DNA of 64,000 bases. Source: Trichuris trichiura. Lineage: Eukaryota > Nematoda > Enoplea > Trichinellida > Trichuridae. Of the stretch, positions 49,207 to 60,227 are shown piece after piece; position 1 is the first letter of the stretch, and each line of letters begins with the position of its first letter. The stretch covers positions 3,596,001-3,660,000 of the forward strand of contig JBAJFE010000004.1 in the NCBI GenBank assembly GCA_037903355.1, read 5' to 3'. The notes beneath the pieces are model-generated. The model saw only the letters and a list, made by a program, of their open reading frames with translations. It made no database searches and was not told where the DNA came from. The translations under genes were made by a program, and so were the position numbers.

Positions 49207-50060
49207 ATTTTTATTCTAACATTTTCGCTGGACTTTTTAACCCGTTGTTCATTAAACGTTTATGTAGAAAACGTTAACGGAGCTTTCGTGTCTCCGCTGG
49301 ACCCGTCATCAGCGTAAATTGTAACGCCCGTCGGGTCGGTCTTTATGGTTGCAAGCCGCCCCATCCGACCAACTTTGGCGGAGACCTACTGCCGTCAGCT
49401 CTATCTTGAGCCGTCAGGTTTCGGTCCCGCCTAGTCAGTCAGACCGCGCAGCGAGCTTCCAACCGGCCTTCCACGACGGCGGCACGAGAACAAATGAGGA
49501 CCAGCGAACATTCAATCGACGTTTGCCCGTTTGTTTTAAACAAGCAAATGGGTTTTAAACATGTTTTCCCCCCACTCAAAAAAAAGAAGAAGAAAAGAAA
49601 GAAAAGAAAACAAAAAAGGAAGAGGGCAACGAGGGGCGAAGAAGAATGAAGGTTGAGTGGCGGGAAAGCATGTTTAAAACCCGTTTGCTTGTTTAAAACA
49701 AACGGCCAAACGTCGATTGAATGCTCGTTGGTCCTCATTTGTTCTCGTGCCGCCGTCGTGGAAGGTCGGTTGGAAGCTCGCTGCGCCGTCTGACTGACTA
49801 GGCGAGACCGACACCTGACGGCTCAAGATAGAGCTGACGGCAGTAGGTCTCCGCCAAAGTTGGTCGGATGGGGCGGCTTGCAACCATAAAGACCGACCCG
49901 ACGGGCGGTACCATTTACGCTGATGACGGGTCCAGCGGTTACCCCAAAGCTCCGTTAACGTTTTTTAAATAAACGTTTAATGAACAACGGGTTAAAAAAT
50001 CCCGCGAAAATGTTAGTATAAAAATTAAAAAGCCCGTTACGAAGAAAGAAAAAAGAAAAA
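49207..50060. mobile_element. large foldback element with 13-bp target duplication (unit 2)
   Basis: Inverted arms of about 370 bp (49207-49578 and 49654-50025) flank an A/G-rich centre of about 75 bp. The insertion is bounded by AGAGTATATGAAC (49194-49206) and AGAGTTTATAAAC (50061-50073). Unit 1 has the single uninterrupted AGAGTTTATGAAC near 41,271, so it shows the empty site. The CTGATGA...AAAGC motif lies about 75 bp inside each end. There is no coding capacity; the overlapping frames on both strands come from the palindrome. Confidence 0.85.
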
Positions 50061-50988
50061 AGAGTTTATAAACAATCTGTAACTAAAGTTATTTCAAGAA
50101 ATCACCTATATTTGAAATAATTTATTGTAGAAGGTTGCTGTTCTGAGTTAAAGCAAATGACAAGCGTCACTTGGCGTGATGAAGTCAGCGTTGTCTTTTC
50201 AACCAACTGATGCAATAAACTTCTGTTCTTACAAGACCCCCATTTCTCTAGTTCAGATAATCAAGCTTTTGGCATATCAGTATTTTTTGATCCGCTCGTT
50301 TTTTCGTGCCAAGACATTACTTGTTTTTCAAAAAAATAAATATCCTTTTGTATGATGTAATGTTACGATGTTTCACCATGAGATTTGTGCTAGCTCCTTT
50401 TAGAGCAGCTAACATTCTGTCTTGGACAAAAATTGTCATCACATGAGCTGCTGAAAAAGGCAAACCTGGAAAAAGGAGGATCTTATCAACATTGCCCGCG
50501 CCAGAAGTTGTGGCGGCAACTTTAATGGGTAATACGTGACGAAAGTGCGTTATGAAGTGTGATTAGCGGAACTTCGGGAGGGACGTCTTACAGGGGGTAA
50601 CTGAAAGCATGCCGAGCATTTGGGACAGGCAAAACAATGCACCGTCAGTGGCGCATGCAGCAGTTGCGGTTATTTGCCTAGCGGATTACTGCTGAGGAAT
50701 TCCATAACAGTGCATGGAATAGTGGCGGGAAGCGTCACTGATTGGGTTACTGACCCTTGCGAAACAGTGAAAGTAAGGAAATAAAACAGGTGCGCAGAGA
50801 CTGCTGGCACGGGGAGCACAATTGGGTGACAGTGGTACATGCTGTGGTTTGGTTAGTGATTCGTCGAAAACATCGAAAGTCAGCGGTCTGATGTGCGTTG
50901 CGCTATGTTAAACTGCGTAGGGCTTATTCCGCGTTGTGACTACGCTGACAAGCAATTCGTCTTGCAAGTGCCTTTTGCAAATGAAGTA

Positions 50989-52007
50989 CAGGCGGCCCTC
51001 GTTATCCGCGGTTAATTCGTCCAACATTTTGAGCATTTTACCGCGTTAATTTGAATTCCGCGTTATATAGGCTACCTTATGAAGAAGGCTAAATAGCTTA
51101 TATTTTAGCTGCGTATTTCGTCCTGTCCCCCTGAATTTCTTCGGGAACGTCGAGGCGGCTACGAAATGAGCTGATGCTGTTTCCTCAGTGATCTTTAAGT
51201 TCCTGAGGTTGAAGCGCTTCACGTATTTTGCTAGCCATCCTTTGCTAGCGGCAAACCTTTTTCTCTTGTTCTCTGATACCACACAAGAGAAGTGCTACTA
51301 TAAGCTCAGCGCTTTCTCCCGAATAACTTTCCCGTCGACGGCGACAGGCTTCCGCGACATGTCTGTGCTCTATTCAAATGCTTACCGCTTTCTCAGCCTT
51401 CACAATGACTTTGTTGCGAACTGCAGCAGCTCTTTTTGCCAATGAAGGGTAAGGATGCACGTTTCCTCGAATTTCAGCTTCCTGCAAATTTATCTTAGCA
51501 ATGCTCGATTCATTCTTCCGGATCCTGCGGTCCATTTCGGTCGGCAAATGACAATCAGCTCTTGAAAAGATCAAGGACTTCTACTTTCTCATGAAGAGTA
51601 AGGACTCTACGCTGTCTCTTAGCCCTAGAGGAACCGCTAACTTGCCTTCTGTAGTCCATCTTCCTATGCGACACCAGTTAAACGAAGCGAATGTTCAGAC
51701 CTACCATGCTGCAGGGAAACTGATGTTTGCGCACGGCGAATAGGCTCGACAACGCGCACGGAGCTATAATGAGCAGTCAGAAAAATGACAGGGCCTCATT
51801 AGCATTGTGCATGGTTAGAGAGCGTTGTAGGCAGAAAAGGTCTTTCGCGCCCGCGCAGACGATCACGCTGCTGCTCAGGCAGGCAACGACTTTAGTGCAA
51901 CCATAATGCCAGCCAGCGGTGCGCATGTTTTTGTTAAAAGATTACGTCACTAATTCACGCCGGACGAACCGCGTTGTATAGAATCCGCGGATAACGAGGG
52001 CCGCCTG
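50989..52007 (-). mobile_element. pogo/Tigger-type DNA transposon, internally deleted (1019 bp)
   Basis: It is bounded by a perfect 23-bp terminal inverted repeat starting CAGGCGGCCCTCGTTATCCG, flanked by TA on both sides (50987-50988, 52008-52009), as expected for pogo/Tigger elements. On the minus strand, 51282-51046 encodes a CENP-B-type helix-turn-helix (FAASKGWLAKYVKRFNLRNL). A frame upstream (51574-51374) is probably the transposase N-terminal part. No DDE catalytic domain remains. Units 1 and 2 lack the insertion at this point, so it arrived after the last duplication. Confidence 0.88.
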
Positions 52008-52703
52008 TAATGTAAATTAAGTTACTGAATTTTAACCAAGCATTTTCCTGTGTTCCGACCACGCCGTTCTTCGTCGGATGAAAGCACACTTAGGAATAAA
52101 CAGGACACTATTTCTAAGGCTTTGGATGCTTTTTGACTTTTTCTTTGTTTTCTTCTGCTTTTAATACTCTAAACATTACTGCTCTCGGCCATGCAGAAAC
52201 CGCGTAGACTTTTGATCCTTCAGATTTTGCTGATAGCATTACGTGAACTAAATAGACCTGTGATTTATCTTGTCCGTAGCCGTAGTGACAAAGAAGGAAG
52301 TGAACGACTTGGCTTCCTTTTAACCAGAGACTGAGTGACATAAATGTGCGGAAAATTCCTACGACAAATTTATGGTAGCGAAAGGATCAAACTTCTGAGT
52401 ATTATCCCAATGAGTTGAGGATATCTCTGGACGAATATCTCTGGATACTTTTTAATTTCAAACACCATAGTATTAGTGTGCACAGTATAAACACATTTTT
52501 GACATTCTTGTAACGGTAAGAAAGAAGTTCTTTTCGACTTTCTGTTGGAGTGTAAATGACCACACGTTGTAACAGTCGATTTCAAAATTAGTGTCGATTC
52601 TTTATGTACTTCCTTTGGCAGAACGTTTTTTGAACAAATAAAACGCTTCATGGTTGAACGCCAACCGGATGTAGCTAACTTGCCTCAGCGGTCAAGTGCA
52701 TAC

Positions 52704-53909
52704 TCAGTTATAACAATCCATTGTTTTGCACAATTCCAACGTTTTCTTCCATAAGGCGTATCGTTTATTCAAGGACCCTGGTAAATGCACGAACACTATG
52801 GGAATATCAAAGAAGACTTTTCTTTCGTCGTAAGATTCGTAGATAGAGCTTATCTCAATGCGCTCTACGTTGGCTGTATTGGCCAGCAATCCAGTGATGT
52901 AAGCGTCATCTACCCATAGAAATGGAGTAACCTCAACGCTATTCAGAAGCGGTTGAACTGCTTGCATGGTTAAACTATAGCTGCCCCCTGAGCAGTACCT
53001 TGGATACACTGTCTCGTTGAATTCCTCGTACGGAACGTACCATTGGTCCTTTTCGCCACGCTGTACCCCCATTTGTTTCCAAACAAGGCAATAGAATGCC
53101 TTTAGGGAACTCTTTAGAGCTTCTCGCTTTCGGAAGAATCGCATAATGCTGAACGTGTTAACATACATGTCGTCATCGACTTTCAAAATGTACTTCGCGT
53201 TTGGGCAATAGTTTGCCGCCCAATTGAGCCAGGAAATTGCTTTCAGGGAAATGTTGTGATAAGTGTCAGTAAAGTTGAATTGAACGATGTCTTCGTAGGT
53301 TTCCCATTCCCGTTGCAATGTCGCCTGCACGGAGGGATGCTGTGGATCTTCGCCAACAGCGAATACCACGGCTAATTTAAACTTTTTATAGAATTCGCGG
53401 TTAGCCCATGTTTTGCGTATTAAGCTTCTTCTTTTGAAATTCCTCGGACCGCTGTGCACAATTGCTATGACGAATATTTCTGGATACTTTTTCTGGCAAA
53501 AATCTTCACGGAGTAGAACGTAGCGAAAGCAGCTTGAAACTGTCTTATTTGGCCTGTACAAAAGCTTGACTGGAAAGGTATGCACTTGTGAGCACTCAAT
53601 TCTCATATCATTTGAAACAGTTTCCTTTGGGTCATAACGCATTGAACTTGCAGGTTGACTGTATTGGAGGTCATTTGTCTGAGTGGAAGTTAACTCATTG
53701 TGTTCCTCAAGTGAACGCATTGTCTGGCTGTTTTTCGCGTGATTTGTGACTGTGGAAAAAGATTCGTTATAGTTATCAGAAGGTGTTCTTATAGATATAC
53801 TTCCTGACTCACTTATTTCTTGCGCGTTAGAAACAAGTGACTGTCTTGATGATGTTTCAGTAAAAAGGAATATGAGTATAACGCAGCTGATCGTCTCATT
53901 GAATAGCAT
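52704..53909 (-). CDS. GT31 beta-1,3-galactosyltransferase-like protein (unit 3, intact)
   Basis: A single-exon gene of 401 residues from ATG 53909. An N-terminal signal anchor (ISCVILIFLF, about residues 7-16) is short but consistent with a Golgi type II protein. A Ser/Thr-rich stem follows, then the GT31 domain: YPEIFVIAIVHSGPRNFKRR, SLIRKTWANREFYKK, FNFTDTYHNISLKA, the metal-binding KVDDDMYVN, YPRYCSGGSYSLT and WVDDAYITG. The DDD motif is intact. The usual EDV near the C-terminus is DDA here (DDV in the other copies). The family transfers Gal or GlcNAc in beta-1,3 linkage; the acceptor is unknown. Of the three copies this one has no visible lesion. Confidence 0.88.
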   Translation of the reverse strand: MLFNETISCVILIFLFTETSSRQSLVSNAQEISESGSISIRTPSDNYNESFSTVTNHAKNSQTMRSLEEHNELTSTQTNDLQYSQPASSMRYDPKETVSNDMRIECSQVHTFPVKLLYRPNKTVSSCFRYVLLREDFCQKKYPEIFVIAIVHSGPRNFKRRSLIRKTWANREFYKKFKLAVVFAVGEDPQHPSVQATLQREWETYEDIVQFNFTDTYHNISLKAISWLNWAANYCPNAKYILKVDDDMYVNTFSIMRFFRKREALKSSLKAFYCLVWKQMGVQRGEKDQWYVPYEEFNETVYPRYCSGGSYSLTMQAVQPLLNSVEVTPFLWVDDAYITGLLANTANVERIEISSIYESYDERKVFFDIPIVFVHLPGSLNKRYALWKKTLELCKTMDCYN

Positions 53910-54167
53910 CGCTGGGAGTTCACCAAGAAGTTTCAGCACTACGGTCTGAATGCTTTGCGCCTACTAGAAATATGCATGTAAGGTTTTTAAAATGTTTCAG
54001 AATTTTAACGCGTGAAAATCCTTCATGCTTGATTAACGTAACCAATACTGTTTGGGAGGTAGTCGTCAACATTTCGAAATCGCGTTTATTAGTTTGCTAA
54101 TTTATTTTTTAATTCTGGAAGCATTACTTTTGAAGATGTGATGCTTTTGTACGGGACTATATGTTTT

Positions 54168-54356
54168 CATATTGAAATCTCTTTATTACGGATTCGATGC
54201 GCCGTTGAGATGTAGAATAAATACAAAGTCACACACATCATTGAACCGCTGAAGACGGGTCGCGGCAGGCCCGAAAGCTCTCGAGAGAGAAAAAACTTTT
54301 TGTTTATTCTACATCTCAACGGGACATCGAATCCGTAATAAAGAGATTTCAATATG
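54168..54356. repeat. foldback repeat (unit 3)
   Basis: Homologue of the repeat at 44338, with a better preserved central motif (CTGAAGACGGGTC...GGCCCGAAAGC). Confidence 0.8.
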
Positions 54357-54935
54357 AAAGCATTATTTTTATCTTTTTAGATTAAATTTTTTATTTAAAG
54401 AAAGTGTATTGTCATGTTCACAAACAGCGTGCTGATTCCATACGTATTTTGGAAAAAACATAGTAATGTGGCGCGTATGTATTCTTATAGTTTGGGAAAG
54501 GCACCATTCGACTGAATTTACTCTTCATACAACCATTTACCGAATAATAAACAGATACTTACGCTAAGCCAGTGCTTTCGTAAACTCGATTCGGGAAACG
54601 AATGTAAAAATGACACTGAGAGTCTCAATCACATGGCGTGCACTCGACACGCTGTAACGTTCTACTGTAGCCGTAACTGATCATTAGGTACTTGCAATAC
54701 GTTGTACCTGACTTCCCTGTTTGACTGCACGTTCCGTATTTTTCCATTTGCGATAATCATGTGCGTGTGACTTGTGGGTGATGCCTTCAGGCGAAAATGT
54801 AAAACAGCCCGACTTGTTGGTGAGTAGGACGATCGCCTTCTTGGCAACAAACAGTTTACCGCGTCAGAGTTTTGCGAGCTGTTTAACTGGGATTAGCCTC
54901 ATTTATAGAATAACATGTGTTCCCAGCAACTGTTA

Positions 54936-55025
54936 TCCTCTGAGCCGGATTTGAACCAGCGACCTATGGATGCCCATGTCTAGAACACTACACTCCACCG
55001 ATCTGCCAACTGAGCTACCAGAGGA
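54936..55025 (-). tRNA. tRNA-Tyr(GTA)-like, altered loop and D-stem (unit 3)
   Basis: Acceptor and T-arm intact. It shares the GATC D-stem mismatch with 45107 and also has C32 changed to G at the start of the anticodon loop. Likely decaying. Confidence 0.55.
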
Positions 55026-55260
55026 TGATTTGATTACATCACAAGCGAAGAAGTGACCATATCATTAGTTCAACAAGAACGTTCTTCTGTCCGTCGTCAA
55101 GCATATGACGTGAATGCAAATCAGGTCAGCTTTCTTTTGTCTGGCAGTCCTATGAGAACTGTATTTCTTTATGTGGACAAGTAACTTCATCCAGCAGAAA
55201 TCGCGCTATAAAAAAAGAAGATCGGAACAAAATTTCTGCACGCCTGTTACAGGGGAGGAG

Positions 55261-55420
55261 AAGAAAAAGGCACCTTTATCAGTTCAATTCCCTGGGGGAA
55301 CAAAGTGGTTCCCCCAGGGAATTGAACTGATAAAGGTGCCTTTTTCTTCCCAGTTCCCATAGAGCAGTTCAATTCCCTGGGGGAACAAAGTGGTTCCCCC
55401 AGGGAATTGAACTGCTCTAT
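55261..55420. repeat. two adjacent perfect hairpins (41-bp and 28-bp stems)
   Basis: Arms 55261-55301/55308-55348 and 55359-55386/55393-55420 pair, each with the 6-nt loop AAAGTG. Both share the core AGTTCAATTCCCTGGGGGAA. Unit 2 (about 45,475-45,515) has only one arm, so the palindrome was built by local inverted duplication in unit 3. Confidence 0.9.
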
Positions 55421-55764
55421 GAATTATTCTCAGTTTTCATAATAAGCCAACAGTTCATAACGTTTCCTCTTTTCTTTGCTATTGGACCTACTTAAACTTT
55501 GCACCCGTTACCCTTTTACTCCCAACCTTAGATCTTCAGAAATACTCAACATTATTGTACGGAAAAGCTACCCGTTCTAAAATTGTTTAATTGCCACGCT
55601 TTCGGGGATCACCTGTCCCCGTCTTCAGCGCAGGTAATTGACCCAGAAATACTCATCTTATCGATAATGGATATATTAATATGCATAATTTAGAACCGCT
55701 GAAGACGGGTCTCGGTTGACCCGGAATCTCCGGAGTTAGCACGCATTAAACGGGAATCTATTCC

Positions 55765-56182
55765 TGAACACTGGGTGCTTCGTAACGGGATTGGTTTTCA
55801 TAGTGTCTGATCTTCTACGGCTTTTCCCGTTTATTTGTTGTGCTTGTATCTGTAAATTAGACGAAACAACTGCTCTACCAACGGGTGGATGAGCCGTTAT
55901 TAAGAAAAATTGTACAGATGTCAATGCACTCAACTTTTTTAATGTTCAAAGCTTTCGGAACGCTCTAGTTCCGTCGTCAGTGAGGTGGTGGTGGACCTCA
56001 CTGACGACGGAAATAGAGCGTTCCGAAAGCTTTGAACATTAAAAAAGTTGAGTGCATTGACATCTGTACAATTTTTCTTAATAACGGCTCATCCAACCGT
56101 TGGTAGAGCAGTTGTTTCGTCTAATTTACAGATACAAGCACAACAAATAAACGGGAAAAGCCGTAGAAGATCAGACACTATG
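55765..56182. mobile_element. foldback element with 11-bp target duplication (418 bp)
   Basis: It is inserted in unit 3 between two copies of GAATCTATTCC (55754-55764 and 56183-56193); unit 2 has a single copy at the matching point. Inside, 55799-56182 is a palindrome with about 185-bp arms centred at 55990. The right arm carries CTGACGACGGAA...TTCCGAAAGC (56001-56030). Each arm also contains CGTTGGTAGAGCAGTTG, resembling a tRNA A-box, so the element may be tRNA-derived or have picked one up. No protein is encoded. Confidence 0.88.
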
Positions 56183-56289
56183 GAATCTATTCCGTAATAA
56201 AGCTTTGCCTTATGAAAACATACGCTCCCGTACCAAGAAACCACATTTTCAAGGCGTACATCACTCGTAAAACAGGTTATATAGTCCAG

Positions 56290-57826
56290 CTAACGGACTT
56301 CACGTGGGTTACGCGCTCCTGAGCCTCGGTGTAAATAACGAATTACCGTCCCTCTAAGAGGTAACGGAAGTGGCGAACCGCTAAGTAGGCCTCTAGAAGC
56401 TCTGCCGAAAGCACTGTACTTGCTTTCACGAGGCTGAAAGCGATGTGAAAAGAAAGAAAAAGAGTTTCCAAACGCTGTTTTCTTTCTGTTGTAACACAGC
56501 ACCGGCAGCGTTGTCAAGATGCGATGTTGAACAGAGTGACGAACGACTTCATCGGGTGTGGTAGAGGAGGTGAGCACAGGGAAACAGAACAGAACCGACT
56601 CCGGAGACCTATTGGCCCAGCACAGGGCGAATGTATATTTCCCGTGGACTCTTTGCAGCGGTGTTCCTTTCGCAAGTGCATAGGTGCCAGCATTTATTAA
56701 GCGCTTTCTCTTGACGTCGACGCTTAAGTTAAAATGGCAAATGTCGGCAACTAAAAATGAACATGTCGTCAGCTTTCCGATGCCCAGATCAAAAGCCATG
56801 AGGCGGCACCCAACGGTAAAAATGTGACTACCGTTTGCAGCTAGGAGGGAGACGTTGCCGGAATCTTGTTGACGACCGTAATTTCGAGCAGGCATATGTA
56901 ATGCGCTAATGTCTGAGCCGGTGTCCACGAGGAAACGCAACTTTGATAGTTTATCCTGAATGAGGAAAAGGCGGTGATCAGCGAACGACTCCTTATGGCA
57001 GAGTGCCAGGAAAGTACAGGTGTCCCGTTTACCTGTGAAGGCACACGGTGACTGGCAGTGTCGCGCGCGGCGACTGAACCAGCGGTGATCGTGGGCGCTG
57101 AGCACGGAGACTGTTCGTTCGACTTTCCGAACAGACCTTGTTTGGCGAATGTCTCCGGGAGGAAGCAACTGCCAGAGCGCGTAGCTGACTGCGCAGATCA
57201 GCAACTTCTTGCTGCAAGCGTTCGAGCTCACCCGGGCGGTTGGCAAGTCTGTCCTTAGTGACTAAATTCACCGTGTCGCTATCAGTCACCAATTCGCCAG
57301 CTGCGTGAGCCAAATCCTCAATATCTGTAGTTCTCTTGGCCTTCGAAACTAGTTGAACGGTGGGTGGCAAACGAAATTGAGATAGCGGGCGAGAAGACGG
57401 GCCGTTTGGGTTAACCAGGCCAGTTGCTACTCTCTGCATCTCGCGCAGCAAGCAAGTTGGCCGCTGGTCTCCTAACGGTATCGTCTGCATGAGGGAACGG
57501 AAACGGTCTTCCGTTGACGGCATGAATCTCTCGAGTAACTTGAACTTAAGATGTTCATATGGAGTCTCACCGTGTCGTTCGAAGAGATCGTCGACTTCTC
57601 CTGCGACAGTGTCGGTCAGGGCGGCGATCGTGTAATAAAATTTGATCGTGGACGACGCAATTTTGGAAAAGGCAAATTGAGCCTCTGCCTGAGCGAACCA
57701 TAGTCTCGCAGAGTGGGGCCTAAAGGGCGGTAGCTTGACAGCGACGGCGGCTGCAAGGCGGGTATGTCCCATTGGAGAGAGCTCCGTGTTTCTCTCTGCT
57801 AACGGGTCATCAGTTGCAGAGAACAT
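56290..57826 (-). mobile_element. Ty3/gypsy-type gag-protease fragment, no reverse transcriptase (unit 3)
   Basis: This homologue of 45948-47483 has the 265-residue gag frame intact (57826-57029). The protease part (FLVDTGSDISAL) lies in a second frame overlapping gag, open from about 57246 to 56290 without an obvious start codon. Expressing it would need a +1 shift or would simply reflect an old lesion. RT, RNase H, integrase and LTRs are not seen. Both copies keep long frames despite truncation. Confidence 0.8.
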
Positions 57827-57954
57827 AGTAAAATCGAGAACTCGTAGCAGGGAAGGAGAATACAGTACATATATATATATTGTGCGTAAGTGTGGGTCCG
57901 CTACAGCTTAATCAATTTTCAAAGCCAAAACCTGTGAAGTTGTGCGCATGGTGA

Positions 57955-58044
57955 TCCTCTGAACAGAATTTGAACGACCGACCTATGGATGTCCGCGTCA
58001 ACGACACTACAGTCCACCGCTCTGCCAACTGAGCTATCAGAAAA
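57955..58044 (-). pseudogene. tRNA-Tyr pseudogene (unit 3)
   Basis: Same T-arm and acceptor damage as 47630, so the lesions predate the duplication that made units 2 and 3. Confidence 0.85.
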
Positions 58045-58262
58045 TGGGTAGTGGTAAAGTTACTTAAGAACATTCCCCATCGCCTGAAATCAGTGATGCT
58101 GTTACAAAGTACCCAATTATTACAATGAATATTTTGCATTTAAACTTTCAGCGCAATGTTTTCATAATTCAGTTCGGGGATACTCGTAGTTAAACGCGTC
58201 TTATTGCTATGCGTACAACGTTGTTTTGCCGCGGATTAAGGCTTACAGTTGGTCTGTCAGCA

Positions 58263-58352
58263 TCCTCTGATAGCTCAGTTGGTAGAGCGGTGGACTGTAG
58301 TGTTTCTGACATAGACATCCATAGGTCGCTGGTTCAAATCCGGCTCAGAGGA
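58263..58352 (+). tRNA. tRNA-Tyr(GTA) with a 16-nt intron (unit 3)
   Basis: Mature sequence identical to 40001 and 47938. Confidence 0.93.
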
Positions 58353-59101
58353 TTACAGGCCCTTTAAAATGACAGCTTTTGCCGTTGTAAAACCTGGCTC
58401 TGAGTATAGGCTTCATAGTATTAACCTTTCAATAATTCGCAACTTCCTAATAGCAGTTCCATGTTGAAAAAAGTACTTTGCTCAGTTCTCTGGCACTTCA
58501 TTTGTGGGACTTTGGGAAAACGAATTTTGAAGGATAATGTTTTGTCATCAACTATACCTAACTTTTTTCCAGCACAGCAGCAAGAAAGGAGGAGACGCAG
58601 TTCAGCATACCTAACGTTTAAGAGATTCGAAGGCGGTTGCATTGGAGTAATCCTCCTAATACTTTTGACTTAGAATCAGTTGCCTGAACATGCCTGAACC
58701 TTCTATTATGAGTAATGAAGTTTCACGCAAACAGTTAACTTTCATGTATTTTTAGTTGTATTTCTATTTTATTTAGGCGTGCGGCGGTTGTAAAGTATGG
58801 TATGAAGGGAATAAGATTTAGTTGACTAAACTAGATGGATAAATAATTTATATAAAATTTCCTTTATTCCATTCCTCAAATGATTGATCTTCATTGCTTA
58901 AAGCTTCCTAAACCTACGTACAAGTTGGTGAAGGAGGAAAGAAAAAGTGGTAGAAAGTAGAGGAATAAATTAAGACAATCAGCTCAGAGACATGACAAGG
59001 AGCATAAACCCCTGAGAGGAGTCCTGCGGTTCAACTGATCTTAAAAATAAAGATTTTCGTTACCCGTTTCGTTCTTCCATGGATGACCGTTCAGGCCAAT
59101 G

Positions 59102-59191
59102 TCCTCTGATAGCTCAGTTGGTAGAGCGGTGGACTGTAGTGTTCCTAACATGGGCATCCATAGGTCGCTGGTTCAAATCCGGCTCAGAGGA
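59102..59191 (+). tRNA. tRNA-Tyr(GTA) with a 16-nt intron (unit 3)
   Basis: Mature sequence identical to 40840; intron TGTTCCTAACATGGGC. Confidence 0.93.
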
Positions 59192-59237
59192 AATAAGCTG
59201 TTGAAAGCTCTTCATTTGTAACTCCTTTGTTTTTGAA

Positions 59238-59932
59238 AATGCGACTTTAGAACGTAGATTCAGCGAACACATTAAAAAGCTAAACTGTTACAAAAAAGCA
59301 AAAAAACATCCTCGACAATAGTGGCACCCCAATTGCTCAGCGCGGAAGACCAATCTCAAACCCAAGAATCACCATGGACAAAGCTATTCAAGTTTCCGCT
59401 GTGGTGGAACACGCTATACACTGCGAACAACCCCTCCGGCCCAAGGTTCTTTGTTACGAAAGCAACCTGCGTTTAAGAAAACTCAAAGAGGCCCTTTACA
59501 TCAAACACAACACAACCTTCAACCGAGATCAAGGGGCGGATATAAGTGATGTATGGACAAATATTATCACCCGCCACAATTGCTGCACTCTTGATGGGAA
59601 CCACAAATCATCTGGATAGAACAAAGGGACAAAAATGGACGGAAATTTTAAAAAGAATAGATTAAAAAAGAATAGACTAAAAAAAGAATAGACAAGCAGC
59701 TGACAGTCGCAGAAGAAATCTCTAACAGAGAACTTTAAAATCCTCGGTTTAAATGATGGAAAACGATGCAAGAGAGATCTCCCCGCATACATTACACAGA
59801 TATTGACCGCTGACGACGGGTCGCGACAGACCCGAAAGCTCTGGAAGTTCTTTTTTCTTTTCCTTTTTTTGTGCTTACCAACGGGACACAGCTACCGTAT
59901 TAAAGTCGCTGAACTCCTTTGTTTTTATTACT
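59238..59932 (+). mobile_element. 5'-truncated Penelope-like retroelement with about 15-bp target duplication
   Basis: The insertion lies between AACTCCTTTGTTTTT at both ends (about 59221-59237 and 59908-59926). Unit 2 has the uninterrupted site near 48,896. It encodes the C-terminal end of a Penelope-type protein: 59374-59619 contains VLCYESNLRLRKLKEALYIK followed by NRDQG, typical of the GIY-YIG endonuclease end. The RT is missing. Downstream, 59810-59839 is the CTGACGACGGGTC...GACCCGAAAGC hairpin, then a T-rich tract and CCGTATTAAAG. This 3' part is what the foldback repeats of the window share. Confidence 0.8.
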
Positions 59933-60227
59933 TTTAAGGTGGAACAGTTGAAAGTTTGCTGCTATTTTCATGATGTTTCACTTGCGTCTATGTTAGTGTT
60001 AATGCTAATAGAATAATGGCTGTTGGTGAAACTTCAAAAGGATGACCGTTGTTACACAAATGCACACAAGAAGTTTGATTATCTGAAGCAGCTGTTGCAG
60101 TCGAAATTATGGGAAATGCTTATATCGTAGTAAATTGTTTTTGTTCACCAGCCACTTCTCTGTATTTAAATTTTATTTAATGTCAGCTCTATTTCCTGAA
60201 GGTGTTTTACGAGAGTTTATGAACATT

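Larger units (their letters stand above)
42159..50948. repeat. segmental duplication unit 2
   Basis: Same order as unit 1, with two additions: the gypsy gag-protease fragment (about 45,700-47,600) and the large foldback at 49207-50060. It is much closer to unit 3 than to unit 1, so units 2 and 3 come from a later duplication. Confidence 0.85.

Noticed and set aside
49439..49738. Frames within the 49 kb and 60 kb foldbacks
   Set aside because: They arise from the palindrome and its A/G-rich centre, have no conserved domain and appear mirrored on the other strand.
13844..59839. Calling the CTGANGAC hairpin a proven hammerhead ribozyme
   Set aside because: I could not place a convincing cleavage site and helix I/III around the copies, and the extra paired base deviates from the canonical core, so I report it only as hammerhead-like.
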